13,215 nucleotides of DNA from Candidatus Methanofastidiosum methylothiophilum (lineage in GTDB: Archaea > Methanobacteriota_B > Thermococci > Methanofastidiosales > Methanofastidiosaceae): contig LNGD01000035.1 of the NCBI GenBank assembly GCA_001587675.1, positions 1 to 13,215 on the forward strand, written 5' to 3'. The translations under genes were made by a program, and so were the position numbers. The first letter of the stretch is position 1. The number at the start of each line of letters is the position of its first letter. Under the pieces are notes generated by a model that searched no databases, was not told the DNA's origin, and saw only the letters and a program-made list of their open reading frames with translations. This document shows, piece by piece, positions 6,449-13,200 of the stretch.

Positions 6449-7447
6449 ATGGGTAAAAAGTTTATTTTTGTTTTAATTGGACCAATATTTTTGTTACTTA
6501 TTGGAACTATTGGATTTCACTTTCTTGAAAATTTATCTTTAGTAGAATCTATCTATTTAACAAGTTCTACTATTACTACCGTAGGTTATGGAGATATCCA
6601 TCCTGAATCAAACGGCGGTAGACTATTTAGTATATTTATAATGTTTGGGGGGATAGGCATTGTGATATACACTCTTACCTTTATTGTTAATTTTATTGTT
6701 GAAGGAGAATTAAAGAATATCTATGGGGGAAGAAAAATGGAATCTGAATTAAAGAAACTAAAAAATCATTACATCATTTGTGGGTATGGAAATGTGGGTG
6801 AAAGAATTGCTAAAAGATTAAGAGATTCTAAAAAATTTGATATCGTTGTAATAGAGAAAAATAAGCAATCGTGTGAGAATATTAAGCTTACAAAAATTCC
6901 CTTCATTCAAGGCGATGCAACAGATGAAAAAATCCTAATGGAAGCAGGAATAACTAAAGCTAAGGGACTAGTTACAACTATTCTTGACGATGCTGAAAAT
7001 GTCTATATTGTGATTACGGCTAGGGCTATGAATCCTGATATTCATATTGTTGCGCGAGGGTCTTCTGAAAAAGTAAAAGAAAAGCTCTATAGAATTGGTG
7101 CTAACAGAGTAATATTGCCAGATGATATTGGGGCTAAGATTATGGCAGAGTCTCTTACTAGGCCATATATCATTGATTTTATGGATTCTATGACTGAAGA
7201 GGGGGATACTACAAGTGAATTTATCAGTGTTATAATTAACGGTGAATCAAGAGTCAAAGGCTTAACTATTAGAGAAACAAGACTGGGAGAAAATTATGGG
7301 GCTTTTATAATTTATATAAAAAGAGGGGATAAATACCTAAATTCTCCTCGAGCGGATACTATGATTGAAGAAGGTGATGTTCTTACTTTAAGAGTTACAA
7401 AAGATTATGAAAAAGAAGTACTTGAATATCTTGGGGCAAAAAATTAA
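6449..7447 (+). CDS. MthK-type potassium channel with RCK (TrkA-N/TrkA-C) domain
   Basis: A 332-aa two-transmembrane potassium channel. TM1 is at about 4-24, a pore helix at 30-43, the selectivity filter TVGYGD at 44-49, and TM2 at 58-82 with glycines G67, G68 and G70 as possible gating hinges. The RCK Rossmann domain follows (IICGYGNVGERIAKRL, 109-124; VVIEKN with an acidic nucleotide-binding residue), then a TrkA-C domain at about 255-330. Four subunits form the pore and the RCK domains the gating ring. The segment matching the two known MthK calcium ligands (AEAE) reads ARGS here, so gating may use another ligand. M97 has a purine-rich ribosome-binding-like sequence upstream and could start a free RCK polypeptide, as in MthK. 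The stop codon abuts the convergent methyltransferase gene with no gap. Confidence 0.88.
   Translation: MGKKFIFVLIGPIFLLLIGTIGFHFLENLSLVESIYLTSSTITTVGYGDIHPESNGGRLFSIFIMFGGIGIVIYTLTFIVNFIVEGELKNIYGGRKMESELKKLKNHYIICGYGNVGERIAKRLRDSKKFDIVVIEKNKQSCENIKLTKIPFIQGDATDEKILMEAGITKAKGLVTTILDDAENVYIVITARAMNPDIHIVARGSSEKVKEKLYRIGANRVILPDDIGAKIMAESLTRPYIIDFMDSMTEEGDTTSEFISVIINGESRVKGLTIRETRLGENYGAFIIYIKRGDKYLNSPRADTMIEEGDVLTLRVTKDYEKEVLEYLGAKN
6725..6739 (+). promoter_or_regulatory. Possible internal ribosome binding site and ATG for a soluble RCK domain
   Basis: GGGGGA at 6725-6730 lies 6 nt before the in-frame ATG at 6737 (M97 of the channel), directly ahead of the RCK domain and after TM2. In MthK an internal methionine at the same place yields free RCK subunits that complete the octameric gating ring. 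The ribosome binding site is imperfect. Confidence 0.4.
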
Positions 7448-8032
7448 TTAATATTTCTCTAATTCATAAATAACAGGTTTGAATACAAGATATCTATTTG
7501 GATATTTAGTTTTCGATATTTTTAATCCAAGATTTTTAAAATAATCTTTCCATTCTTGATCATTTCTATTTGAATGAGGATGGCCTCTTATTTCAAGATT
7601 AATTAAACTATCAACAATCTGTGTTACCAACTTGTCAATTATGTTGTTGTAAATATCCTCTATTATAAGTATTCTCTTCTTTGTAACACGCATTGCTTCT
7701 TTGATGACTTCGTCTTGTCTGTCTGTGTGGTGTAGAACAGTTAGAATAATACTTAAATCAAATGCATTTTCTTTAAAAGGCATATTTGTACCGTTGTATA
7801 AAATAGGCTTAATTTCATCTATAATACTTAGATTTTTTATATCAAGAGATACAACATTATAATTATTTTGGTTTAGAATTTCAACAATATTACAGCTGCC
7901 ACAACCTATATCCAATATAATTTCTTTTTTATTAAGAAACTCTTCAATTAAAATAAATATTTGTTCTGCTCTTTGTCTGGCAAATTTATATGCAATTTTT
8001 TTTAGTAATCTATTCTTTTGAAAATATTCCAT
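7448..8032 (-). CDS. Class I SAM-dependent methyltransferase
   Basis: A 194-aa stand-alone Rossmann methyltransferase (methyltransf_11/25 type). Motif I is ILDIGCGSCN (39-48), the acidic ribose-binding residue lies in VVSLDIKN (D64), and the post-II/IV region is MPFKENAFDLSIILTVLHHTD (84-104), followed by EAMRVTKKRILIIED (112-126). The basic N-terminus (KNRLLKKIAYKFARQRAEQ) may help bind substrate or membrane. The substrate cannot be told: quinone, lipid, small-molecule and tRNA-modifying enzymes all share these motifs. Its own promoter is likely, with a TATA-like box at 8067-8076 and a GTGGT stretch 5 nt before the ATG. The stop codon directly abuts the stop codon of the convergent channel gene, so its transcript must end within, and antisense to, that gene. 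Confidence 0.8.
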   Translation of the reverse strand: MEYFQKNRLLKKIAYKFARQRAEQIFILIEEFLNKKEIILDIGCGSCNIVEILNQNNYNVVSLDIKNLSIIDEIKPILYNGTNMPFKENAFDLSIILTVLHHTDRQDEVIKEAMRVTKKRILIIEDIYNNIIDKLVTQIVDSLINLEIRGHPHSNRNDQEWKDYFKNLGLKISKTKYPNRYLVFKPVIYELEKY

Positions 8033-8066
8033 TTATACCACTAATTAAAATATTTCTGATTATCGA

Positions 8067-8076
8067 CTTTTAAGTA
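8067..8076 (-). promoter_or_regulatory. TATA-like box of the methyltransferase gene
   Basis: TACTTAAAAG on the minus strand is centred about 40 nt before the ATG at 8032, giving a short leader of about 15 nt that contains GTGGT as a possible ribosome binding site. Confidence 0.35.
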
Positions 8077-8088
8077 TATTGTCATTTT

Positions 8089-8102
8089 AAAAAAGAAAAT
8101 TA
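8089..8102 (-). terminator. T-rich terminator after the 85-aa gene
   Basis: Directly after the TAA of the minus-strand 85-aa gene the transcript reads TAATTTTCTTTTTT, a T-tract of the kind that stops archaeal RNA polymerase. It separates the stomatin pair from the methyltransferase gene. Confidence 0.45.
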
Positions 8103-8360
8103 TTAAAATTTTTTGAAATAATCTTTATTTGCACTGCCGAACTGATTGGGCCAAAATATTCCTTCTTTATGGCCAATTTCAAAGACATCGTATGAAACAT
8201 CACATCCAGGAAAATCTATTTTTCCTAGATATTTTACTATATCCCCAATCTCAAGGTCTTTTGTTACTGTTTTAAATTCACAACAACTATCTATCTCTAC
8301 CCAAGATATAGAACTGCCCTTTTTGACTACCTCATATTCTCTGCCAATTTCAAATTCCAT
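8103..8360 (-). CDS. Hypothetical 85-aa protein in operon with stomatin
   Basis: I do not recognise this protein. It is acidic, soluble-looking and predicted mostly beta, with a GREYEVVKKGSS start, a DLEIGDIVKYLGKIDF segment typical of small SH3-like barrels (35-50), and an aromatic C-terminal tail (GIFWPNQFG...DYFKKF). It has three cysteines, C26-C27 adjacent and C53, and no signal peptide or membrane segment. It begins 11 nt after the stomatin stop codon on the same strand and is followed by a T-tract, so it is probably the second and last gene of the stomatin operon. No clear ribosome binding site is visible before the ATG. Codon use and length of the open frame support a real gene, but only moderately. 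Confidence 0.55.
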   Translation of the reverse strand: MEFEIGREYEVVKKGSSISWVEIDSCCEFKTVTKDLEIGDIVKYLGKIDFPGCDVSYDVFEIGHKEGIFWPNQFGSANKDYFKKF

Positions 8361-8371
8361 GTGTATCTGAC

Positions 8372-9145
8372 TTATTTTTTCGTATCATTTTTATTTCTGA
8401 TGAATTCCATCATCTCTTCTGGGAATGGGAAGACAATTGTTGAATTCTTCTCTGAGGCAATTTCAGCCAATGTTTGGTATAATCTTAATTTTAATGCTGC
8501 CGGTGATTTATCAATTACTTCGCCTGCATTAGCTAATCTTTGAGCCGCCTGTTCTTCAGCCTCTGCAAGAATTATTCTTGCTCTTCTGTCTCTTTCAGCT
8601 TCAGCTTGGTGAGCCATTGCTCTCTTCATATTGTCTGGAAGCTCTATATCCTTAATTTTAACGTCAGTTACTTTGATTCCCCAAGGATCAGTTTCAACAT
8701 CAACAATAGCCCTTATTCTTTCCCCTATTTCTTCTCGCTTAGCAAGAATAGTATCAAGGTCTGATTTTCCTGCCATATCCCTTAAAGCAGATTGTGAAAG
8801 CTGAGATATTGCAAATTTATATTGCTCAACTTCAAGAATAGCTTTATCTGCGTCGATGACTTTGAAGAACAAGACACCATTTACTTTCATTGGAACATTA
8901 TCTTTTGAGATTACTTCTTGTGCAGGTATATCTACAGTTACAACTCTTAGATCCACTTTTTCTATTCTATCGACTATAGGTATTATCCATTTCAATCCCG
9001 GCTCTAATATTCCTACGAATACACCTAGTCTAAACTTTACCGCTCTTTCATACTGTTTAATTACTCGTATCCCTGCCAAAATGAAAATTATGGCAATTGC
9101 AATAGGCACTATAATTACTGGATTTAACAATATTTGATTTACCAT
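8372..9145 (-). CDS. Stomatin/prohibitin-like SPFH domain protein (slipin)
   Basis: A 257-aa membrane-associated SPFH protein. An N-terminal hydrophobic segment lies at about 7-27 (LLNPVIIVPIAIAIIFILAGI). It is followed by the slipin signature IKQYERAVKFRLGVFVGILEPGLKWIIPIVDRIEKVDLRVVTVDIP, an SPFH domain to about residue 170 (DPWGIKVTDVKIKDIELPD), and an alanine/glutamate-rich coiled coil (HQAEAERDRRARIILAEAEEQAAQRL). Members oligomerise on the inner face of the membrane and organise microdomains or membrane proteases. The usual archaeal partner, NfeD, is not next to it; the downstream gene is instead the unknown 85-aa protein. ATG at 9145 is used, with GTG at 9148 as alternative. A TATA box (CTTATATAC) centred about 26 nt upstream indicates a leaderless transcript. 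Confidence 0.87.
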   Translation of the reverse strand: MVNQILLNPVIIVPIAIAIIFILAGIRVIKQYERAVKFRLGVFVGILEPGLKWIIPIVDRIEKVDLRVVTVDIPAQEVISKDNVPMKVNGVLFFKVIDADKAILEVEQYKFAISQLSQSALRDMAGKSDLDTILAKREEIGERIRAIVDVETDPWGIKVTDVKIKDIELPDNMKRAMAHQAEAERDRRARIILAEAEEQAAQRLANAGEVIDKSPAALKLRLYQTLAEIASEKNSTIVFPFPEEMMEFIRNKNDTKK

Positions 9146-9166
9146 CACTTATTACATTATTTTAAA

Positions 9167-9175
9167 GTATATAAG
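9167..9175 (-). promoter_or_regulatory. TATA box of the stomatin gene
   Basis: CTTATATAC on the minus strand is centred 26 nt before the ATG at 9145, predicting a leaderless start for the stomatin and 85-aa operon. Confidence 0.55.
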
Positions 9176-9200
9176 AGTACCTACATTAAATTAAATGTAA

Positions 9201-9240
9201 CTAAAAATAATAAAAATAATCTAAAATAAAAAATAATTAT
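9201..9240 (-). terminator. T-rich terminator after the universal stress gene
   Basis: After the stop codon of the minus-strand universal stress gene the transcript has several T runs in a row (TTTTTT, TTTT, TTTTT, TTTTT) separated by one to a few bases, typical of archaeal intrinsic termination without a hairpin. It lies upstream of the stomatin promoter. Confidence 0.55.
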
Positions 9241-9759
9241 TTATGGCACAACTGTTACTCTGCAAGGTGCATACTTAGCTACATTCTCAGCAACGTGGCC
9301 CATTATCATAGCCCTTATACCTGTAAGACCAGTTTTTCCAACAATTATTTGATCAATTTTTTCATCTTCAGCTACTTGAACTATAGTATCGACTACTCTT
9401 CCAAGTTTAAGCATAGTCTTTGGCTTTACTTTATATTTTTCAGCATATTTGGCCATTTCTTTTAATACATTATTACCTCTCTTACAAACTGGATCTTCAA
9501 GCATGCAACTTAACTCTTCTTCAAAGAATGGAGAATATCTCTTAATATCATCTGTTCCTTTGATTTTATCTTTCCACTCTGGCAAGAATCTATCCATAGC
9601 TTCAAAGTTAGATTTGAATTTATCTGCATCTATTACATGGAGCAATGTTATGCTAGCTCCAGTCTTTCCTGCTACCCATCCTGCGTAGTCTAAAGCTTTT
9701 TGAGAAGCTGTAGACCCATCTATGGGCACTAATATTCTTTTAATTAATTCTTCAGCCAT
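9241..9759 (-). CDS. Universal stress protein (UspA family), ATP-binding type
   Basis: A 172-aa UspA-domain protein. The first strand and nucleotide-binding aspartate are in RILVPIDGSTAS (D14), followed by ALDYAGWVAGKTGASITLLHVID (22-44). The ATP-binding loop G-2x-G-9x-G is present at G141, G144 and G154, but the usual serine or threonine after the last glycine is a histidine (GHVAENV). The end APCRVTVVP is typical. It is longer than the usual 140-150 aa because of a charged insertion at about 45-98 that carries C85 and C92. Members are thought to sense or signal stress through ATP or AMP binding; the role here is unknown. It is transcribed singly, with a TATA-like TTTATATATAT (minus strand) about 36 nt upstream of the ATG and a T-rich terminator after it. 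Confidence 0.87.
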   Translation of the reverse strand: MAEELIKRILVPIDGSTASQKALDYAGWVAGKTGASITLLHVIDADKFKSNFEAMDRFLPEWKDKIKGTDDIKRYSPFFEEELSCMLEDPVCKRGNNVLKEMAKYAEKYKVKPKTMLKLGRVVDTIVQVAEDEKIDQIIVGKTGLTGIRAMIMGHVAENVAKYAPCRVTVVP

Positions 9760-9854
9760 AATATCGCCAATATAAACATATAGTACACATATATATAAAT
9801 ATTTCTGTTATCTTAAAAATTTTCTTTATTAAAATTCAATTTTTTATAAAATCA

Positions 9855-9894
9855 ATATAAATGATTAATTTATTTATTATAAAATCATTTATAT
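9855..9894. repeat. Perfect 12-bp inverted repeat at the 3' end of the archease gene
   Basis: ATATAAATGATT at 9855-9866 and AATCATTTATAT at 9883-9894 are exact reverse complements with a 16-nt spacer. The right arm covers the archease stop codon, so the archease mRNA would end with a weak AT-rich hairpin, a possible terminator or stability element. The surrounding gap (9760-9888) otherwise holds only the universal stress gene promoter. The low complexity lowers its significance. Confidence 0.35.
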
Positions 9895-10311
9895 ATCTAA
9901 AACAAATTGCAAATAAAAATTATTTTCATTTATTTCTTCAAATTTAAACATAGAATACGTAATTGCCTTTATGTCCATTTCTAAAGGAATTCCTTTAATG
10001 TAATTTCCCCAAGCTTTTGCATTTAATGATTTTTGGTCCCTTGAAATCTCAATTTCAAATGAAGAAAATAAAATCTCTTCGCTGTCTCTTATAACTAAAA
10101 TTTCAGTAATCCAATTTACCAATAGTGAAGATAAGTCATTTCCAATAATTTCAATTTCCTTTAATATTTTTTTTTCAATATATTTTGGATTAATCATTAA
10201 ATTAGTGACAGCTAAAGCGGCATTCATGAATATTTCATTTATACTGTTTCCCCATACTCTAACACCTATGTCTGCTGGAACCTCAAAATAATCGAATTTA
10301 TTTGCAATCAT
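9889..10311 (-). CDS. Archease (RtcB RNA-ligase activator)
   Basis: A 140-aa archease. Family features visible are the N-terminal PADIGVRVWGNSINEIFMNAALAVTNLM, the central SSLLVNWITEILVIRDSEEILFSSFEI, the KAITYSMFKF segment and the C-terminal LDI, whose aspartate, with the one in ADIG, belongs to the metal-binding acidic site. Archease speeds guanylylation of the tRNA-splicing ligase RtcB and may help other RNA-modifying enzymes. The N-terminal HTAD motif reads VPAD here, so the histidine is replaced. RtcB is not in the window. The ATG at 10311 is preferred over a TTG immediately before it. It is divergently transcribed from a secreted-protein gene, with starts only 53 bp apart, so the two core promoters overlap. 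Confidence 0.85.
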   Translation of the reverse strand: MIANKFDYFEVPADIGVRVWGNSINEIFMNAALAVTNLMINPKYIEKKILKEIEIIGNDLSSLLVNWITEILVIRDSEEILFSSFEIEISRDQKSLNAKAWGNYIKGIPLEMDIKAITYSMFKFEEINENNFYLQFVLDI

Positions 10312-10334
10312 CAAATAACTTATAAGAATAAAGC

Positions 10335-10344
10335 TTTTAAGATA
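10335..10344 (+). promoter_or_regulatory. TATA-like box of the surface-protein gene
   Basis: TTTTAAGATA is centred about 25 nt before the ATG at 10365. The overlapping minus-strand AAAAGCTTTAT could serve the archease gene, whose ATG lies about 25 nt the other way, so the two core promoters share the same bases. Confidence 0.45.
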
Positions 10345-10364
10345 TTCTATTAACTATTTATTAT

Positions 10365-11309
10365 ATGAGAAAAGTCCATGCTATTATCTTTATAAGTTTT
10401 ATAATTCTTAGCATTTTTTCAATATCAGGTATAACAGCACCAAATGAGAAACTTAAGATATACTTTACCCAAACACCTACTTTTTATTCAGGAGGTAGTG
10501 GTGAATTTACAATAACTTTTGATAATACTAGTAACAGTAATCTGAAAGCTGTTTACATCTATCTAAAAGATGAATTTTTTGAATTCTCCAAGAATAAATT
10601 TTTTTATGGTGAAATACAACCAGGACAAAAAATAAATGAAAAAGTTAGTTATACTGTAAAAAATATTGAAAGAGGTAATTATTACCTAAAAGCTAATACA
10701 CAATACTCATATCAAGTTTTTTGCTCAGGATTAAAATGTGATTATACCTCAGAAGGATTTTTAGTCGAGATCCCTTTTAAAGTTGAGGGGGCTATGTCAC
10801 CTATAATAGATATTAAACCAAGAGATCTGACCGTCAATCAAGTTCCATATACACTACCCATATTTTTTGTTAATAAAGGTTCAGCAGTGAAGAGTTCTTA
10901 TGTTATATTAAATCAAGAAGGTAATCTGTTTTCATTTGACTATACTGAAGAGGTTGGCCCAATTCAATCATTAACTAAGAAAGAGATTATAATAACTAAG
11001 ATTCCAGAATCCCCGGGCGAATATACTGTTTTTATCAATCTTGAAATAAAAGATACAAACGATAAAACATCATTTCTCAAATTTCCATTAAAACTCAAAA
11101 TTGAAGGACCTTCTCAAACCAAAACAGCTTTAGATATAAATAGTACTGAAGTAATAACAAATGAAAATAATAATTCTGGAGTATCTATCCAAAATATACC
11201 CGAAGTAAAAACAAAATCTAGTTTATTCTATATCCAAGAAGTAGTTTTAGTGATTACCCTGTTTGCCTTAGTAGTCACATTCTTCTTAATGCTTTTATCA
11301 AGAAGATAG
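10365..11309 (+). CDS. Secreted, C-terminally membrane-anchored surface protein (COG1361-like)
   Basis: A 314-aa extracytoplasmic protein. A signal peptide lies at residues 1-25 (hydrophobic IIFISFIILSIFSISGITA, cleavage after an alanine likely). Two beta-sandwich, CARDB/COG1361-like segments follow: about 28-142, starting LKIYFTQTPTFYSGGSGEFTITFDN, and about 145-248, starting SPIIDIKPRDLTVNQVPYTLPIFFVN. A polar Ser/Thr/Asn linker at 249-284 resembles a surface stalk, and a transmembrane helix at about 287-310 ends in RR. C120 and C125 could form a disulfide, and N-glycosylation sequons occur at N54, N259 and N269. Such proteins are S-layer-associated or adhesive; the partner is unknown. The gene has its own TATA box, faces archease and overlaps the end of the pyruvate kinase gene by 12 nt. 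Confidence 0.75.
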   Translation: MRKVHAIIFISFIILSIFSISGITAPNEKLKIYFTQTPTFYSGGSGEFTITFDNTSNSNLKAVYIYLKDEFFEFSKNKFFYGEIQPGQKINEKVSYTVKNIERGNYYLKANTQYSYQVFCSGLKCDYTSEGFLVEIPFKVEGAMSPIIDIKPRDLTVNQVPYTLPIFFVNKGSAVKSSYVILNQEGNLFSFDYTEEVGPIQSLTKKEIIITKIPESPGEYTVFINLEIKDTNDKTSFLKFPLKLKIEGPSQTKTALDINSTEVITNENNNSGVSIQNIPEVKTKSSLFYIQEVVLVITLFALVVTFFLMLLSRR

Positions 11310-12698
11310 AACTTCTCCTATTTCTCTTATTTCTAATAGATTTGTTCTTGGAAGTTTTGAGTTACTTATGCCTGCAGTAAAAATGAAAAGGTCTTTATCC
11401 TCAAAACCTTCTTTTTTCAGAAAAGTTGCAGCATGCATAACCGATTCAGAAATTCCGCCTTTATTTTTTTCTAAATAGACTTCATTTATTCCCCAAACAA
11501 TTGATAGTTTTCTTGCAGTCGCAGCATTATTGGTCATTCCGTACGTTGGAACAGAAAGTTTGTGCCTAGCAACCATGCATGCAGTGTAGCCTGATCTAGT
11601 TGAAGTAACAATTGCCTTTGCATCGGATAACAATACTGCTTTTGCAACTAAAGAAGATATTACATCAGTTACTCTTTTTGATGGGCCATATTCTGACCTT
11701 GATTTCAATTCTTTTTCTGTTTCGATTGCAACCTTGACCATCATCTCAACGCTTTCTACTGGATACTTTCCGATAGCGGTTTCACCAGAAAGCATAACTG
11801 CATCTGCACCACTGTATATTGCACTTGCAATATCTTCAACTTCTGCCCTTGTTGGTCTAGGATTTTCTATCATAGAATTTAGCATCTGTGTGGCAACTAT
11901 CACAGGTCTTCCTTTAACATTACATTTTTCTATAATTGAACGTTGAACACTAGGTATTCTTGATAGATCTATTTCAACTCCAAGATCTCCTCTTGCAACC
12001 ATTATTCCTTCTGAATATTCAATTAAATCATCAATATTGTTAATACCAACATTGGATTCAATTTTGGATATAATCCATTGTTCTCCCTTCTCTTCTTTTA
12101 TTATCTCTCTAGCCTTTAATACGTCGACTTTAGTAGATGCAAAGGAGAGTGCAATGAAATCCACTTCATTTTTTACTCCAAATTTTATATCAAGAATATC
12201 ATTATCTGTAACTGCGGGAGGACAGTAATCATCACCAGGTATATTAATGCTTACCCTTGGTCTTAGATTTCCTTCATTTAAAGCCCTTAAATGAATTTCT
12301 TGATTCTCTATACCAACAACAGAAAAAATAAGAGTGCCGTCATCAACTAGAACTTTATCATTTATTTTTAAATAAGGAGATATGTCTAGTTGTAAAGGAA
12401 TAACGTCTTTTACTTTTTTAACTGAGAAAATATACTCATTTCCACAATTGATATGTACCGTTTTTTCAAGTTCTCCAATTCTAATGTCAGGACCTTTTGT
12501 ATCTAATAGAATTCCAATTTTTTTATTAGTATCTTCTGATACTTCTTTTATAGTATTGATTATTTTAAGATGTTCAGAGTGGGTTCCATGAGAAAAATTT
12601 AATCTTGCTACGTCCATTCCACTCAAGACAAGTTTTTTTAACATTTCATAATTAGAAACACTTGGTCCGATAGTACAGACTATTTTCGTTTTCTTCAA
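11298..12698 (-). CDS. pyk: Pyruvate kinase
   Basis: A 466-aa pyruvate kinase converting phosphoenolpyruvate and ADP to pyruvate and ATP. Motifs are KTKIVCTIGPS at the N-terminus, VARLNFSHG, GILLDTKGPDIR, the catalytic signature WIISKIESNVGI, VARGDLGVEI, VATQMLNSM, and DAVMLSGETAIGKYPVE. A full C-terminal allosteric-type domain follows (VAKAVLLSDAKAIVTSTRSGYTACMVARHK...). The start is probably the TTG at 12698: it gives MKKTKIVCTIGPS, the usual family N-terminus, begins 2 nt after the stop codon of the upstream gene, and has GGAGG 10 nt before it. The ATG at 12716 would add six residues and has no ribosome binding site. The upstream unknown gene is coupled to it. The 3' end overlaps the convergent surface-protein gene. 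Confidence 0.92.
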   Translation of the reverse strand: MKKTKIVCTIGPSVSNYEMLKKLVLSGMDVARLNFSHGTHSEHLKIINTIKEVSEDTNKKIGILLDTKGPDIRIGELEKTVHINCGNEYIFSVKKVKDVIPLQLDISPYLKINDKVLVDDGTLIFSVVGIENQEIHLRALNEGNLRPRVSINIPGDDYCPPAVTDNDILDIKFGVKNEVDFIALSFASTKVDVLKAREIIKEEKGEQWIISKIESNVGINNIDDLIEYSEGIMVARGDLGVEIDLSRIPSVQRSIIEKCNVKGRPVIVATQMLNSMIENPRPTRAEVEDIASAIYSGADAVMLSGETAIGKYPVESVEMMVKVAIETEKELKSRSEYGPSKRVTDVISSLVAKAVLLSDAKAIVTSTRSGYTACMVARHKLSVPTYGMTNNAATARKLSIVWGINEVYLEKNKGGISESVMHAATFLKKEGFEDKDLFIFTAGISNSKLPRTNLLEIREIGEVLSS

Positions 12699-12700
12699 AT

Positions 12701-13189
12701 TTAGAATTCCTCCCATGCAATGTCAAATTCAATCTCTAGATTTAATATTTTATCAATAACTGAATTTAATGTCATCGTCTTTGATTCAGGTGACATATTC
12801 ATTAGAAAACCTAAATTTCCCTTATTTATTAGAATAGGAGTTGCATCATCTAAATTTAAAATCTTCCCTTGAATGTCTTTTTTTGGAAAACTGTCGGGAT
12901 CAATTTTTATTTTTGTAATAAGAATGGAACCTTTATCTTCAGTTATACCCTTAATCTTCTCCTTTAATCTCTTTTCGATTTCTGCAATACTGATATTTCT
13001 GTGATGCCTGCAATAATGAACAGAATATACTGAGTAGATATTTTTGTCTCCTGTATGTTCTAAAAAACCTATGCTACTATCCCCAACATCTGTCCCTTTA
13101 TGTCCGGGGAAACTACAATTTTTAACTTCAAGTGGGTCAATTGAATATACCTTCATTATTCCTAAAATATCTTTAGCCCTATCCGCCAT
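12701..13189 (-). CDS. Unknown 162-aa protein coupled to pyruvate kinase
   Basis: I do not recognise this protein. It is soluble, without signal or membrane segment. The N-terminal part has a cysteine/histidine arrangement: NCSFPGHKG (C24, H29) and HYCRHHRNIS around residues 58-64, which could bind metal or a nucleotide. A central helix IAEIEKRLKEKIKGI is followed by a strand-rich region with ILITKIKID and a LINKGNLGFLMN stretch; the C-terminus is acidic (EIEFDIAWEEF). It lies 2 nt before the probable start of pyruvate kinase, whose ribosome binding site is inside its last codons. The ATG at 13189 is used. The frame stays open to the adapter at the contig edge, so the true start may lie further upstream and the gene could be partial. 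A weak GGAA stretch precedes the ATG. Confidence 0.6.
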   Translation of the reverse strand: MADRAKDILGIMKVYSIDPLEVKNCSFPGHKGTDVGDSSIGFLEHTGDKNIYSVYSVHYCRHHRNISIAEIEKRLKEKIKGITEDKGSILITKIKIDPDSFPKKDIQGKILNLDDATPILINKGNLGFLMNMSPESKTMTLNSVIDKILNLEIEFDIAWEEF

Positions 13190-13200
13190 TAAATGTTCCA

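Noticed and set aside
6264..6476. Plus-strand open frame across the DUF134-channel gap
   Set aside because: It is antisense to the DUF134 N-terminus and overlaps the channel start; no coding character.
1..13200. tRNA, rRNA, CRISPR array, insertion sequence or attachment site
   Set aside because: Reading all gaps showed no cloverleaf with a T-loop GTTCRA core, no regularly spaced repeats and no transposase or integrase. The gaps are short and occupied by promoters and terminators.
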